Shown here piece after piece: positions 8,301-18,036 of a stretch of 56,638 nt of DNA. Positions within the stretch are counted from its first letter, which is position 1. Every line of letters begins with the position of its first letter. The position numbers and the translations under genes were made by a program. The stretch is from Jaenimonas drosophilae (Eukaryota; Euglenozoa; Kinetoplastea; Trypanosomatida; Trypanosomatidae), in the NCBI GenBank assembly GCA_030849065.1, contig JASAON010001569.1, forward strand, positions 1 through 56,638, written 5' to 3'. The notes beneath the pieces were generated by a model. That model did not search any database. It was not told the DNA's origin and was given only the letters and a program-made list of their open reading frames with translations.

Positions 8301-10757
8301 ATGGCACCCTTCAGCGGCAAGCAGAAGAAGGAACAGCTCAAGGCAAAGCGAGAGAAGAAACGCGAGGCGAATGAGCGGCGGCATCAACGGGAAGCAGAGG
8401 ATGAGCAGCGTGAGCTCCACAGCACTGCGATGGAGATGGCCCGCAACAACCGCCAGCAGGTGGACGACGCAGGCTCTTCCACTTCATCTCACTCGCACTG
8501 TGAAAGTGACGGGTGCGAGCCACACAAGGATGCACGCAAAGCTCGCCCACCGCGACGCGTTGATCCTCAAGCTAGCCTCGAGGAGAAGTCTGAGGAAATG
8601 AAGTACGGAGCGGATCGAAAGGGCATCCGTAGTGTGTTTGCGAAGGAATCATCGGCACAGGTGGAGGAACGAAAGCGGTTGACCTACGAGCCACTTCATC
8701 ACCGCCTGATGATGGCCAAGACTGGCATTGCGTTTGGTCGGTGGTTTGCGATGCCCCATGATGCCGAGTTACTCGTGTCAGAGGATAAGAAGAAGCAACG
8801 CACACGCCGCCGCCGCGCTACCTCGTCATCGGAAAGCGATGTGGACGATGCCGAAGCAGAGGAACGCAAGACTGATGCTTCTGAAAAACAAACAGAAGAA
8901 CCCTCTCTTGTGCGGCCTTCACCTCTTGGCGATGCGGCATCTCATTCATGGATTAGCAGTGCAGGTGGTAGTATGGCATTTCCCATTTCTGTGGAACTTC
9001 CATCACGTGGGTGGAAGGTGAATAGTGAGGGAGAAATTGTTGAAACGAGCACTGGATACATGGACAACACCAGAAGGATGAAGGAGGGAGATGAAGACTC
9101 TCTTCACCAACGGGATGTGGATCTGGAGGCTCTGGATGCTGCACACTATGAAAGCTATCTTCGCGCTCTCGACAAGGTGCAGCTTCCGGATCACCTTCGT
9201 GGGTTGGAACTAAGCAACTACGAGCGAAATCTGGATGTGTGGCGTCAAATGTGGCGTACCGTGGAGATCAGTGATGTGGTGGTGCTGGTTGCAGACGCCC
9301 GCTACCCAATTATCCACTTGCCGATTAGTCTTCTCACCTACATCACCCGCACCTGCCACAAACCTTGTGTGGCCGTCTTGAACAAGTCAGACTTGGTCCC
9401 TCCCAGTACATTACAGTCGTGGCTTCACTTTCTTACACGTTATCTGCGCCTGGCAGGACTGAATGTGATGGAGTCACCCACCCCAGCCACACCGGATACG
9501 TGGCGGGACCATCTACGCACGGGCTGGAATGGACCAACAGGGGCCGCACCGCTCGTATTCGCCACCTTCACCGCTGATCCGCAGCTGAATAAGCCCCTCA
9601 ACGTTGGGGATGGCGCTGCGTACACGCGACGACCCAAGCTGAAGCGCCGTGCCAAGTTCTACGAGGTGCTTCACGAAGACCTTCGCCAACGAATGGGCAA
9701 AGGAGCTGCGTTGGAGGCGGATTCCAGCGGTGAGGAGGATGAAGATGAGAGGTCGGGGACGCACTATGACCGCTGTGAGCGCTTCAAGGGGATGAAGGAA
9801 GCTGAGCGCAACTTAAGTGATGCGGAGAATCCTGCGGTGCTCGGGGCTGTGGCGAACGCACTGATCCGCTTACTTCTGCCATGTCGGGCTCTCACAGATA
9901 TCTTCCGTGAGCAGCATCCTCATGAACCACATCCTGTACATGCAGAAGAGAGTGTGGAGGCACCTCCGATGGTGGCTTCTCATCTTCCCGTGGCTGCTGC
10001 GCGCCGCGCCAAGCGCAAGACAACGAAACAGAAACGCACTGCCAAAATGCAATCCACACGAGCAATTGAGGAGGAGTCCAGTGATGAGGGAACGGAGGAT
10101 GATCGAAGCAGTGATGAGGTGCTGGATGACCGATTCCCTGACGATCTCCGCTACGCCCATCTTGGCTTCATTGGCTATCCAAACGTTGGCAAGTCGTCCT
10201 TGCTGAATTGCTTGCGTGGTGCGAAGGTGGTCTCAGTCAGCGCGACGGCAGGCCACACCAAACACCTCCAGACCATCCCCATCCCATCCCAGCACATCAC
10301 CTTGGTGGACTGCCCCGGCCTCGTCTTTCCTGTGTTTGGCATTCCACGGCCACTTCAGGCGATCGTTGGCTCGCATCAAATCGCACAAACACGCGATCCG
10401 CAGTCGAGTGTGGCATACTTGGCCACCCATATTCCTCTGGAGAAGCTCTACGGCCTACAGCGACCAGATGGGGAGAACGAGGGTGATGAGCCGTGGACCC
10501 CTTACGACTTGTGCGAGGCCTACGCTCGAAAACGTGGCTACTTTGTGAAGCGTGGCAAAGGAGTCCCAGACGTTCATCGTGCGTCGCTCTCCATCCTACA
10601 GGAGGCCTTTGATGGGCAGCTGACCATCTTCTTTGCTCCACCTGAGCTGAACTTGCTGGATTCACAAGTGTTTCAAGCTGCTTTAGCACCGTGGCTGTCA
10701 CTATCGGTGCAGCAGCAGAAGAATACCAGCAACGACAACGTTTTGGAGGAATCATGA
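8301..10757 (+). CDS. GNL1: GNL1/HSR1-type circularly permuted GTPase
   Basis: This 818-residue protein belongs to the YlqF/YawG family of GTPases, whose G motifs are in permuted order and which mostly act in ribosome biogenesis or nucleolar traffic. The N-terminus has the F-S-G-K-Q-K-K-x-Q-L block typical of GNL1, a basic nucleolar-type signal. G4 is N361-K-S-D364, then G1 is the P-loop at 625-632 (G-Y-P-N-V-G-K-S), switch Thr follows near 650, and G3 is D670-C-P-G. A block near 300-330 with W-R-Q-M-W-R and D-A-R-Y-P also matches human GNL1. Between G4 and G1 there is a long acidic and basic linker (about 465-610), which makes this protein about 200 residues longer than human GNL1. An in-frame GTG precedes the ATG at 8301. 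Function in ribosome assembly is inferred from the family. Confidence 0.9.
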   Translation: MAPFSGKQKKEQLKAKREKKREANERRHQREAEDEQRELHSTAMEMARNNRQQVDDAGSSTSSHSHCESDGCEPHKDARKARPPRRVDPQASLEEKSEEMKYGADRKGIRSVFAKESSAQVEERKRLTYEPLHHRLMMAKTGIAFGRWFAMPHDAELLVSEDKKKQRTRRRRATSSSESDVDDAEAEERKTDASEKQTEEPSLVRPSPLGDAASHSWISSAGGSMAFPISVELPSRGWKVNSEGEIVETSTGYMDNTRRMKEGDEDSLHQRDVDLEALDAAHYESYLRALDKVQLPDHLRGLELSNYERNLDVWRQMWRTVEISDVVVLVADARYPIIHLPISLLTYITRTCHKPCVAVLNKSDLVPPSTLQSWLHFLTRYLRLAGLNVMESPTPATPDTWRDHLRTGWNGPTGAAPLVFATFTADPQLNKPLNVGDGAAYTRRPKLKRRAKFYEVLHEDLRQRMGKGAALEADSSGEEDEDERSGTHYDRCERFKGMKEAERNLSDAENPAVLGAVANALIRLLLPCRALTDIFREQHPHEPHPVHAEESVEAPPMVASHLPVAAARRAKRKTTKQKRTAKMQSTRAIEEESSDEGTEDDRSSDEVLDDRFPDDLRYAHLGFIGYPNVGKSSLLNCLRGAKVVSVSATAGHTKHLQTIPIPSQHITLVDCPGLVFPVFGIPRPLQAIVGSHQIAQTRDPQSSVAYLATHIPLEKLYGLQRPDGENEGDEPWTPYDLCEAYARKRGYFVKRGKGVPDVHRASLSILQEAFDGQLTIFFAPPELNLLDSQVFQAALAPWLSLSVQQQKNTSNDNVLEES

Positions 10758-11030
10758 GGCCTCGCAGGGCCAATTCGTTATTGTGCGCACAAGACAAGTC
10801 TAGTTCGGTAAGGTATTCTTGTTCATGATGATGGTTCAGGGGTGCGGTGACGATCTATCCTCACATCTTTTTCTCTCATTAATCTTCTTTTTTGCTTGTT
10901 GCAACTGAATAGTAGGCCGATCATACGCTGACAACACATCGTATCTTTGGCACCTAATCGCACTCCATCCTCAATCCATCACTCACACACACACACATCA
11001 AGAAACCTAATCAGTTCATCTTCATTCGTC

Positions 11031-11603
11031 ATGTCCATTCTGGATCAGTACACCTTCAAGGATGACTACGTCAACCCCCGCGGTATCCCAAAGGTGGACT
11101 TCGTGGAGAACATCGCCGAGCTCGTCAAGGCTGGTGGTGAGTCCGCAGACATGATCCTCAAGCGCTTCAGCGAGCAGTATAGCAAGTACAAGTTGGCCGA
11201 GCACCGACTCATTCGCAGCACGGCCAACCTGGAGGCCAAGATTCCTGACATCAAGAAGACTCTGAAGACCATCCGCTTCCTCAAGGAGCAGCTTGGCACC
11301 TCTGCTGAGGGCTTCACGACTAACTACGGTCTCACTGAGAGCGTCTTCTGCCAAGCAAAGGTCGCCCCTCAGGAGACCGTGCATCTTTGGTTAGGAGCCA
11401 ACGTCATGGTGGAGTACACCTTCGACGAGGCCATCGCTCTGCTTGAGCGCAACAAGGCCAGCGCAACGGAGAACCTGAAGAAGACACAGGAGGATCTTGC
11501 GTGGCTCCAGGAGCAGCAGACCATCTTAGAGGTGAACACCTCCCGCGTTTACAACTACGACGTCGTGGAGCGCCGCAAGCGCGAGCAGGCGGAGAAGAAG
11601 TGA
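11031..11603 (+). CDS. PFD3: Prefoldin subunit 3 (VBP1)
   Basis: The 190-residue product is the alpha-class subunit 3 of the hexameric cytosolic chaperone prefoldin, which hands nascent actin and tubulin to the CCT chaperonin. It has the R-G-I-P-x-V-x-F-V-E opening of the family near residue 19, two long coiled-coil helices (about 40-90 and 135-175), and the linking beta-hairpins around 100-130 with the conserved W-L-G-A-N-V-M-V-E-Y segment. The ending N-x-x-R-V-Y-N-Y-D-V also fits. Length matches the family. The ATG at 11031 follows a pyrimidine tract (10869-10900) and AG at 10911-10912; an upstream in-frame TTG would add a non-homologous leader. Codon use is strongly C/G-ending, suggesting high expression. 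Confidence 0.96.
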   Translation: MSILDQYTFKDDYVNPRGIPKVDFVENIAELVKAGGESADMILKRFSEQYSKYKLAEHRLIRSTANLEAKIPDIKKTLKTIRFLKEQLGTSAEGFTTNYGLTESVFCQAKVAPQETVHLWLGANVMVEYTFDEAIALLERNKASATENLKKTQEDLAWLQEQQTILEVNTSRVYNYDVVERRKREQAEKK

Positions 11604-11959
11604 GAAGCTTCTTGATGATGGAGGTTCTGTGGAGCACACGGCATCATGCTTCCGTCGTCATCAGATGCTAAGCACACATAATTGGGTAAAATGAAGTTTG
11701 TTCGAAAACTGGAGTTTTGGCAGCGACCAACTTGTTGCCGGTCGTTAATGACCGGTGGTCTAGATGGTGATTTGCTATTATGACTGCAGCAAATGTGTTC
11801 TTATTGGTGGTGGTGCTGGGCATCTTCATCAGCCAGTGTGCTTCATCCTGTAGCTGAATGGATCACTATGAGAGTCCTGGCATACACGCTCTTTGTTTCT
11901 CTCTCTTATTTTTTTGCTGATGAACTTACGTACTTAGCACAAATTCTCTACTCCCAACG
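11604..11959 (+). promoter_or_regulatory. Intergenic region: 3' UTR hairpin and splice acceptor
   Basis: These 356 bases contain no credible gene. They hold the hairpin at 11725-11760, then a pyrimidine-rich tract at 11892-11917 and AG at 11936-11937, the probable trans-splice acceptor for the next gene. Confidence 0.55.
11725..11760 (+). repeat. Inverted repeat (stem-loop) downstream of prefoldin gene
   Basis: CCGGTC at 11738-11743 pairs perfectly with GACCGG at 11750-11755 around the six-base loop GTTAAT. Outer arms GACCA (11725-11729) and TGGTC (11756-11760) extend the stem with an eight-base bulge on the 5' side. It lies in the presumed 3' UTR of the prefoldin mRNA. Confidence 0.6.
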
Positions 11960-13969
11960 ATGCTCCAACGCAGAGCGTTGGGGAATCGCACATCTTGGTC
12001 CTGGCGCCCCGCAAATACCCCATCATTTCTACGAGTGGCACAGAGAGAGGTCAGAACCTCTCTCTGCAAGTCTTATGAGCATTGCCGTGTCTCTCCACTT
12101 GTGGTGACTCACCTTTGTTCGCATCTTCACATGGCGGCACGATGCTGCAGCACCGTCAACCAGGCCGCTTCTGCTTCTCCTCAGATCATTGAGCTTCAAC
12201 GACTTCTGAAGTCCTGCGGCTCACACAAGTCAGTCAGTGATAATCCAATTGATCAGGAGGAACCGTGGAAATCCGCACTTCGCGTGGCCTTCAACGGTGC
12301 AGTGCCTGAGCTCCCACTACCCCTGCCATCCCAACAACAACCGGAGGTGATGCGGTGGGCGTTGGTCGTAGCTCTCAAAGCAAATGCTCCAGACGATGTG
12401 TGCTCCGCCTTGTATGCCGCCATTCGAACAACCGACTCATGTGCTTCATCTATCCGGGCGAAGCCCTTCGAGAGCGGAATCCAACATGCCATGGCGCGGC
12501 ATTGGCTTCGTCGGTGCTATGCTGTCGCTCCATCACTTGGTGGAAGTGGGCCTGACTCACACAATGGCTGGCCGGAGGCCATCCTCTTTGTGCTCTCAGC
12601 GTTGAGGATGCTTCTTGTGGATGCAGATGCCTCTGCACCTCGGAAACCATCCAGTGTGTTGCTCTTGATGGAATCGCTGCAGTTATTCACCGCACTTCCG
12701 CACTTTCACTTATCCCCGAATAGCAAAGATGATGCCCGAGCATCTGATGAGGATGCGCTGCTGCAGTGGCTTCGGGCGCCTGGCCGCGCTGATCTACTTT
12801 TGCAGCGTTGCTTGCAGGAACTCTTGAGCACCGCATCCATTTCGTGGCGTCTTCAGCAGGAGGCTGTTTTGATCTTCCTTTCCGGTTCCATCTTGACGGC
12901 ACGTTGCCCTGCCCACATGACGATGCCACCCACACTCCTCGCTCGGTGTGTGACAATCCGGGGGCTCACCACGACAGCCCGTGAACACGGAGATGATGAA
13001 GATGGTGGTCTGGGAGGTGGAGAAGGCGGCGTACAGCGGCTACAGCGGCAGGTCCACGAGTGGTCGCTGCTCACCGCTTCAGCAACTGGTGACGCTGCGC
13101 ACAGTGAGTCATGGAGCGTGCCTCTCATTCAGGCGCTCATCTCCCCACTCTCAGGCAGCCAGAGCCGCGAGGATGCTGTACAGATGTGCTGCGGGAGTGC
13201 ATTGGCCTGGTCGGTCCGCAGCGTGCTCCAGCTGCTCGCTGGCATCCGAGATGAGAATCACGTTTTGGATCGCCGTCAGTGGGACATTGCCAGTGATGTG
13301 GTTGTGGAGTGGCTACACAAGGTCTTGCTGCAGCTGGCGAGTATAGCCTCTGTGGCCGGAGTACGTGAACATCAACGACTCGCAGTGGAGGAAGAGGTGT
13401 GGCGGTGTGTTCTGGAGTCTGTGCAACATGGCTACTTCGCCCCCATTGGTACGTCGGATGCCAGGAAACGTGCTTCGCGGGATGTCCTCCGAGAGGTTGT
13501 GCTTCCCCTCTTCGGGCAGCAGTATTGGCGTGGTGCTGCGGTGAATGTGTTCGTGGAGGTGATGGGAGCCTGGGGAAAATCCAAGGTTCTCCGCGATGTG
13601 TTCCAGACGATACGTCGTCAGGAGGCAACGCAGGGGAGGCAGGTTCTTGAAGCGCTTCGTGGAGCCAAGGAGGGTGAGGGTGAGGATGCGAGGGTGGAGC
13701 TCCCAGCCTATCATCCCACACTATCCCTTCAGAGTTGTGCGCTTATCTTCGACCACTGTGTCGGGGAGCACTTGGAAGATGGAGAGAATCCCCACATGGG
13801 AGGAGAGGTGGTGCGGTACGCACTTGTGGTCCTGCGACTGCTGGAGTCAGCAGAGCCCTCAGCATCACTTTTGGATGGGAGAACTCTGGAGCAGTGGCTG
13901 CACTGGGTCCACACTGAAGCGCTCCCTGAGGTGAACGCAGCGCGGGAGCGGAACGGCATGGATGAATAA
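11960..13969 (+). CDS. Hypothetical helical-repeat-like protein, 669 residues
   Basis: I do not recognise this protein. The first 60 residues are rich in Arg, Ser and Cys with no acids until about residue 32, so a mitochondrial presequence is possible; a second ATG at 12131 would remove it. The rest is strongly alpha-helical and Leu-rich with regularly spaced helices, suggesting an alpha-solenoid (HEAT- or ARM-like), but no repeat consensus is clear. A Gly/Asp/Glu-rich low-complexity loop lies near residues 340-355. The ATG at 11960 is 23 bases after an AG. No catalytic motif is visible. Confidence 0.78.
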   Translation: MLQRRALGNRTSWSWRPANTPSFLRVAQREVRTSLCKSYEHCRVSPLVVTHLCSHLHMAARCCSTVNQAASASPQIIELQRLLKSCGSHKSVSDNPIDQEEPWKSALRVAFNGAVPELPLPLPSQQQPEVMRWALVVALKANAPDDVCSALYAAIRTTDSCASSIRAKPFESGIQHAMARHWLRRCYAVAPSLGGSGPDSHNGWPEAILFVLSALRMLLVDADASAPRKPSSVLLLMESLQLFTALPHFHLSPNSKDDARASDEDALLQWLRAPGRADLLLQRCLQELLSTASISWRLQQEAVLIFLSGSILTARCPAHMTMPPTLLARCVTIRGLTTTAREHGDDEDGGLGGGEGGVQRLQRQVHEWSLLTASATGDAAHSESWSVPLIQALISPLSGSQSREDAVQMCCGSALAWSVRSVLQLLAGIRDENHVLDRRQWDIASDVVVEWLHKVLLQLASIASVAGVREHQRLAVEEEVWRCVLESVQHGYFAPIGTSDARKRASRDVLREVVLPLFGQQYWRGAAVNVFVEVMGAWGKSKVLRDVFQTIRRQEATQGRQVLEALRGAKEGEGEDARVELPAYHPTLSLQSCALIFDHCVGEHLEDGENPHMGGEVVRYALVVLRLLESAEPSASLLDGRTLEQWLHWVHTEALPEVNAARERNGMDE

Positions 13970-14312
13970 TCGTCATGCGTCATTGTGGTTGGCCCCAACG
14001 CGTACTTCTTCGTCAACGCATTCATTTCAAACGGTACTTGCCCGCAGCTTGACGCCGCTCTCGTGTACAGATGTCTTCTCTTTGCCTATCCATCTACTCT
14101 TCTTCTTGTAGCTCTACACCGCAGTCGTGTATCAGAGCCCACGCCAATAGATCAGGAGAACGGTTGAAGGAGAAGTCAGTCCACGCATACCGTCTCCACG
14201 GACTTCCAGTTGTTCCACTCTTATTTATCATATCGCTTAACCAAGACCTGTACCACACATTGTAGAAGAAACAACAACCACAACAACTCCCTCTTAACCA
14301 TACATCGTACCC
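13970..14312 (+). promoter_or_regulatory. Intergenic region with splice acceptor and A/C-rich leader
   Basis: No gene is seen in these 343 bases. A pyrimidine-rich zone around 14190-14226 precedes AG at 14264-14265, followed by an A/C-rich leader of repeated AAC units directly before the next ATG, typical of a short kinetoplastid 5' UTR. Confidence 0.55.
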
Positions 14313-15878
14313 ATGGGTTCAGGTGGCAGTGTACCCAGTGCAACGGCCAGTGGCCCTCCACGTGGGGAGGCATCTGCCTCTAACGTTTCCCGCCCTCGCG
14401 TCCGCGTGATTATGCGCCACTTGCGTCCTGGAGAGACCATCGCACGTGGTGTGGGTGAGGTTGCCGGGGCCGACGCACCCCCCGTTGGCGCAGAGCACCC
14501 CTCCACGGAGGCCCTCACCAGCGAGGAGCATGGGTGGTTCGTGGAGGACCTTGAACATTTTGGCCAGTGGGAGGCCTACAATGAAGAGTCCACGCAACGG
14601 TTGGAGCAGGCCTTCCTCAGTCAAGCAGAACAGTGCACTGTTGTGATGAAGAAGCGGACCCACGTAGTCTCCTTCGCCACGATGCAGCAGCTGCCAAGCG
14701 CCTCATCCACGGCGGCGGGTGCCAAGGCTCTGCCAACACGTCCACGAGCGGTGCGACGGGCGCCGGTGGAGGTGACGGCGGACCCAGTGACGGGGGTGCC
14801 CACACGGCGGATGAAGTCCAGCGGTGTGGTCGATCCCTTTGACCAGGAGGATGATCCAAGCACCGTGGAAGCTCTGGCGGAGGGCGCCGAAGGAGAATCT
14901 CGGGTGGGGGAGACCATCATTTCAGAGGTTCCCGCACTCCATTGTTCCCTGATTGTTGGCTCACAGCCACTCTACTGTATGGATCTCGCCCCGCAATGTG
15001 TGAGTACTCCAAATGGCGCCGTTTCCATGGTGGTGGGCAGCAAAGAAGGCACCTTGCTGGAGCTCAGCATCGATGGTCTCTCCAGTGCCATATCCGCGAG
15101 CTACGCTAGTAAGTCTCCGCAGAACTCCACATTATCCGTGCTGACGGCAGTGTATAGCGCGAGTGGGCAGTACATCGTCTCTGGTGGGGATGATCGCATC
15201 GCACGCCTCTACCGCTGCGGCAAGAGCGAGCCACTGCAGCTGCTGAAGGGGCATCAACACAAGGTCTATGGCGCGGCGGTGATGCTTGGAGATCGCAAGG
15301 TGGTCACTGGCTCCATGGATGCAACGGTCTGCACCTGGGATGTGGAGACGGGCAACTGCGAGATCTCCGAGCACTGCCACAACTCGCACGTCTTTGCGGT
15401 GAAGTTGTCCTCTTTGTCTCCCTTTCTTGGCTTGAGTGCGGGAGATGATATGTTGCTCTGCCTTCACGACTTCCGCCGGCCCATGTCCGTGGTGCAACGT
15501 TTCCGTGGCCATCGCAAGACGATCTGGGATTGCGATATCCGTGGCGATGATGGAGCATTTGTGAGTTGCGGAATGGATCAGACCGTGCGGGTGTGGGATC
15601 CGAGAATATCAGAGAAGGAGATGATCTGCATGCAACAGCACTACCGCCCTGTACATTGTGCCCGTTTCACTCCAAAAGGCACTGGCGTCTTATCCAGTGC
15701 CAAGGATGGCTATGCTTATTTGAGCAACGCAGAAACCGGGGAAACCGTTTGGAGGACGAAGGTTCATGGTGCAACGGCATACCGGGCGTTGTACTCTGCA
15801 AAGGCCAAGACGCTTCTCACCTGCAGTTCAGATAGCTCCATAAATGCTTGGAAGTGGGATACAAAGGAAAACTGGTAG
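14313..15878 (+). CDS. WD40-repeat protein with N-myristoylation-like start
   Basis: The 521-residue protein starts M-G-S-G-G-S, with Gly2 and Ser6 as in substrates of N-myristoyltransferase. That predicts membrane or flagellar-membrane attachment, by inference. Residues 20-210 are without recognised domains and contain acidic and Ala/Thr-rich stretches. From about residue 285 to the end there are at least five WD40 repeats, seen as G-H...D...V-x-x-W/Y-D units (for example S-G-G-D-D-R-I-A-R-L-Y, T-G-S-M-D-A-T-V-C-T-W-D and V-S-C-G-M-D-Q-T-V-R-V-W-D); two weaker ones may complete a seven-bladed propeller starting near residue 210. WD40 propellers are protein-interaction platforms; the partner is unknown. 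The ATG lies in a Kozak-free but typical A/C-rich leader. Confidence 0.88.
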   Translation: MGSGGSVPSATASGPPRGEASASNVSRPRVRVIMRHLRPGETIARGVGEVAGADAPPVGAEHPSTEALTSEEHGWFVEDLEHFGQWEAYNEESTQRLEQAFLSQAEQCTVVMKKRTHVVSFATMQQLPSASSTAAGAKALPTRPRAVRRAPVEVTADPVTGVPTRRMKSSGVVDPFDQEDDPSTVEALAEGAEGESRVGETIISEVPALHCSLIVGSQPLYCMDLAPQCVSTPNGAVSMVVGSKEGTLLELSIDGLSSAISASYASKSPQNSTLSVLTAVYSASGQYIVSGGDDRIARLYRCGKSEPLQLLKGHQHKVYGAAVMLGDRKVVTGSMDATVCTWDVETGNCEISEHCHNSHVFAVKLSSLSPFLGLSAGDDMLLCLHDFRRPMSVVQRFRGHRKTIWDCDIRGDDGAFVSCGMDQTVRVWDPRISEKEMICMQQHYRPVHCARFTPKGTGVLSSAKDGYAYLSNAETGETVWRTKVHGATAYRALYSAKAKTLLTCSSDSSINAWKWDTKENW

Positions 15879-16512
15879 AGTGAATTATAGACGTTCTTCG
15901 TGAGCACAGCGGAGCTGACGCAAGAGCATGTGTGTTGCGCACTCAGTCAATGTACCACGAGTGCTATCGACCGAGCGGAAAGAAATTCGTGCGTCCAAAT
16001 GCGCGAACACACTCAAGCGCGTTGTTCCAGTGTGCCTTCATTGTCATGGGTTGTTCTCGTCTATCTCTGATTGGTGCCATGGCACCCCCGACATTCTGAT
16101 ACCTCCCTCTCATGAATATTATCTCTAATGGATGGGATATTTACACCGTATCTTCTGCTGCTGCGTATCGAAGGCCGTACGGGCAATATCGCTCTCGCCT
16201 GGAGTCATAATCACAGTGGAATTCGCGTTTTACCAAACCCCATCGAGACCCACATTGCCAGAGATGCGCTGAGGATGAGTACACGGGGTCACCTTCGCGC
16301 GGTGGAAGATTGCGACTATCCGAGCGAGTTGCAACTGATTAGCCATGCCAGTCTGATTGCTTGCACATGTTGCTGGAGCTCTGATGTTTACCTTCGTTTC
16401 CTTCCCTTCACTCAAATCTCTGCAACTTACCGTAGTTGTGTAGGCAGCAGTACAGCCCCAATCACACCCCCGAAGAGGTTGTTGCTGACCCTTCTTCCTA
16501 CTTCACTAGTTC
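15879..16512 (+). promoter_or_regulatory. Intergenic region before the J-protein gene
   Basis: These 634 bases hold no gene I can support. A perfect 14-base palindrome GGTGCCATGGCACC lies at 16073-16086. A pyrimidine-rich tract at about 16387-16418 with AG at 16442-16443 is the likely splice signal. An open frame beginning with ATG at 16128 overlaps the J-protein start in another frame and is treated as doubtful. Confidence 0.45.
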
Positions 16513-18036
16513 ATGGAATCTGTACCAGAGTCAGGAGCGAGCTCCACGTTTCGTACCGCGTTGGGTCTTGGAGCAGTGTTCTTTGTGGAGTACCTCCAAA
16601 GCCCCCGATTTTATCGAGATGTGTGGTCTTCTTTTCTCAATATCCCCGTGATTGTGACGGCCTTGAGCGGTGGCTCCGACCGTTCCGTCGCACTGTCAGC
16701 GGCCCTCACCATGGCGAGCGAACGCGTCGCAACCAAGTTAGTTGAGTGTACCATCTCAGCTGGGTGTATCTTGAGCTCCTCACGCTTCTTGCATGATGCG
16801 GTGTCTCTCCATGTGATGTTCCCCGTGGTTCAGGAGTACCGCTTTGGTCGCTGGTGGGGCTCACGCTGGTGCCGTGCCCTCGGACGCCTTGTTGTGCCAC
16901 GGTTCCTGCACTCGTGGGTGAATGTGGTCCTGGAGTGTCCCTTGGACGATGGCATGGCCTTTCACCTCATGCGGGATAGCGCTGGTGTGGAAGGGCCCTC
17001 TCACAACTTTGATGCCCTCTTCGAGCCTACCGAGGCGGATATCGCTGCCCACGATGAGTACCTACGCTTCGTCAGCAACCCACCCATTCCGTCCCATCAC
17101 AGTGCCGCAGAGAGCGTCTGGGAAGGCATGCCCCCTCTCTGCCAGTTGGCGCTACAGCACTATCAATCTCTCTCCGCCAGTCACCCCACATATACCATTA
17201 TCGCAACGAGCTTCATTCCCGAGGCAACCATCTTCCTCATGGACCAACTCGCCTGGTCATCCATCTACCGCGGCCGACCACAGCGAACCTCGCGCTGGCG
17301 GGTGGTGAAGCCCTACCTCGCCGCCACGACCTCTCGTTTTGTGCAGTGGTCCCTCTCTCTCTTCTTTCGACGAGTGGGAAGCAGCATTGGCCGGGCCGTC
17401 TCGAGCGACCCGACCGGCGGCGGCGTCTTTTGGGGCGAGCTCATCGCCCTCACCCTCTCCATCCCGGTTGTTGTGGGGGCGGCGGATCTTGCACAAAACT
17501 GGGTGATGGGCAAGCTGGAGCAATCACACCCACGCACGGTGGAGGATGAGTACGAAGATGAGCGAGAGGAGGAGAGCGAGCGAACGATGCCACGGGCGGA
17601 GGAGGCCGCCTCCATCGAGGCAGCAGCTGGCCGCGTGAACTACTACGAGGTGTTGAGGGTCCCATCCAACGCCCCTGCGGCAGATATTAAGAAGTCCTAC
17701 CGGTCACTCGCCCTACTCCACCACCCCGACCGCGCTGGCGGTGATCCCGCCATTGAGGCATCTTCCAAGACACAAATGGCGTTGATCAATGATGCCTATG
17801 ACACTCTCATTAATAAGGAGAAGCGACAGGTCTATGATGCCCAACGCTCCATGAACGATGCACCGGACTACCTCAAGCGGCTGGAGCAGTGCTCGCCAGC
17901 ACAACTAATCGCCCTAAGCACACTTGCGACTGTTTCGGCCGTCACTTTTGCCGGGAGTCTGGGCTACATGGAGCTACACTCGTCGTTCTTACGCTGCAGT
18001 CTTCCCGGACGCGGTGCTCTCCGCAGTGCGGGCTAA
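16513..18036 (+). CDS. Membrane-associated J-domain (DnaJ-type) protein, C-terminus possibly frame-damaged
   Basis: The product as read is 507 residues. Hydrophobic segments near residues 12-30, 45-60, 70-90, 235-255 and 310-335 suggest a polytopic or peripheral membrane protein. A J-domain lies at about 375-447 with the His404-Pro-Asp406 motif that stimulates Hsp70 ATPase, followed by another hydrophobic stretch near 470-485. A C-terminal J-domain after membrane segments recalls organelle-surface co-chaperones, but I cannot name a family. After about 17960 the composition changes: coding-like sequence continues in the next frame to about 18100 and then in the original frame to a stop at 18189, although the original frame stops at 18036. 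Two small compensating indels, real or from sequencing, would explain this. The N-terminal start follows splice signals near 16442. Confidence 0.82.
   Translation: MESVPESGASSTFRTALGLGAVFFVEYLQSPRFYRDVWSSFLNIPVIVTALSGGSDRSVALSAALTMASERVATKLVECTISAGCILSSSRFLHDAVSLHVMFPVVQEYRFGRWWGSRWCRALGRLVVPRFLHSWVNVVLECPLDDGMAFHLMRDSAGVEGPSHNFDALFEPTEADIAAHDEYLRFVSNPPIPSHHSAAESVWEGMPPLCQLALQHYQSLSASHPTYTIIATSFIPEATIFLMDQLAWSSIYRGRPQRTSRWRVVKPYLAATTSRFVQWSLSLFFRRVGSSIGRAVSSDPTGGGVFWGELIALTLSIPVVVGAADLAQNWVMGKLEQSHPRTVEDEYEDEREEESERTMPRAEEAASIEAAAGRVNYYEVLRVPSNAPAADIKKSYRSLALLHHPDRAGGDPAIEASSKTQMALINDAYDTLINKEKRQVYDAQRSMNDAPDYLKRLEQCSPAQLIALSTLATVSAVTFAGSLGYMELHSSFLRCSLPGRGALRSAG

Noticed and set aside
16128..16745. 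205-codon + frame overlapping the J-protein start
   Set aside because: It overlaps a supported gene by more than 200 bases in another frame and its own splice context is weak. Residual chance of a short real gene in 16128-16512.
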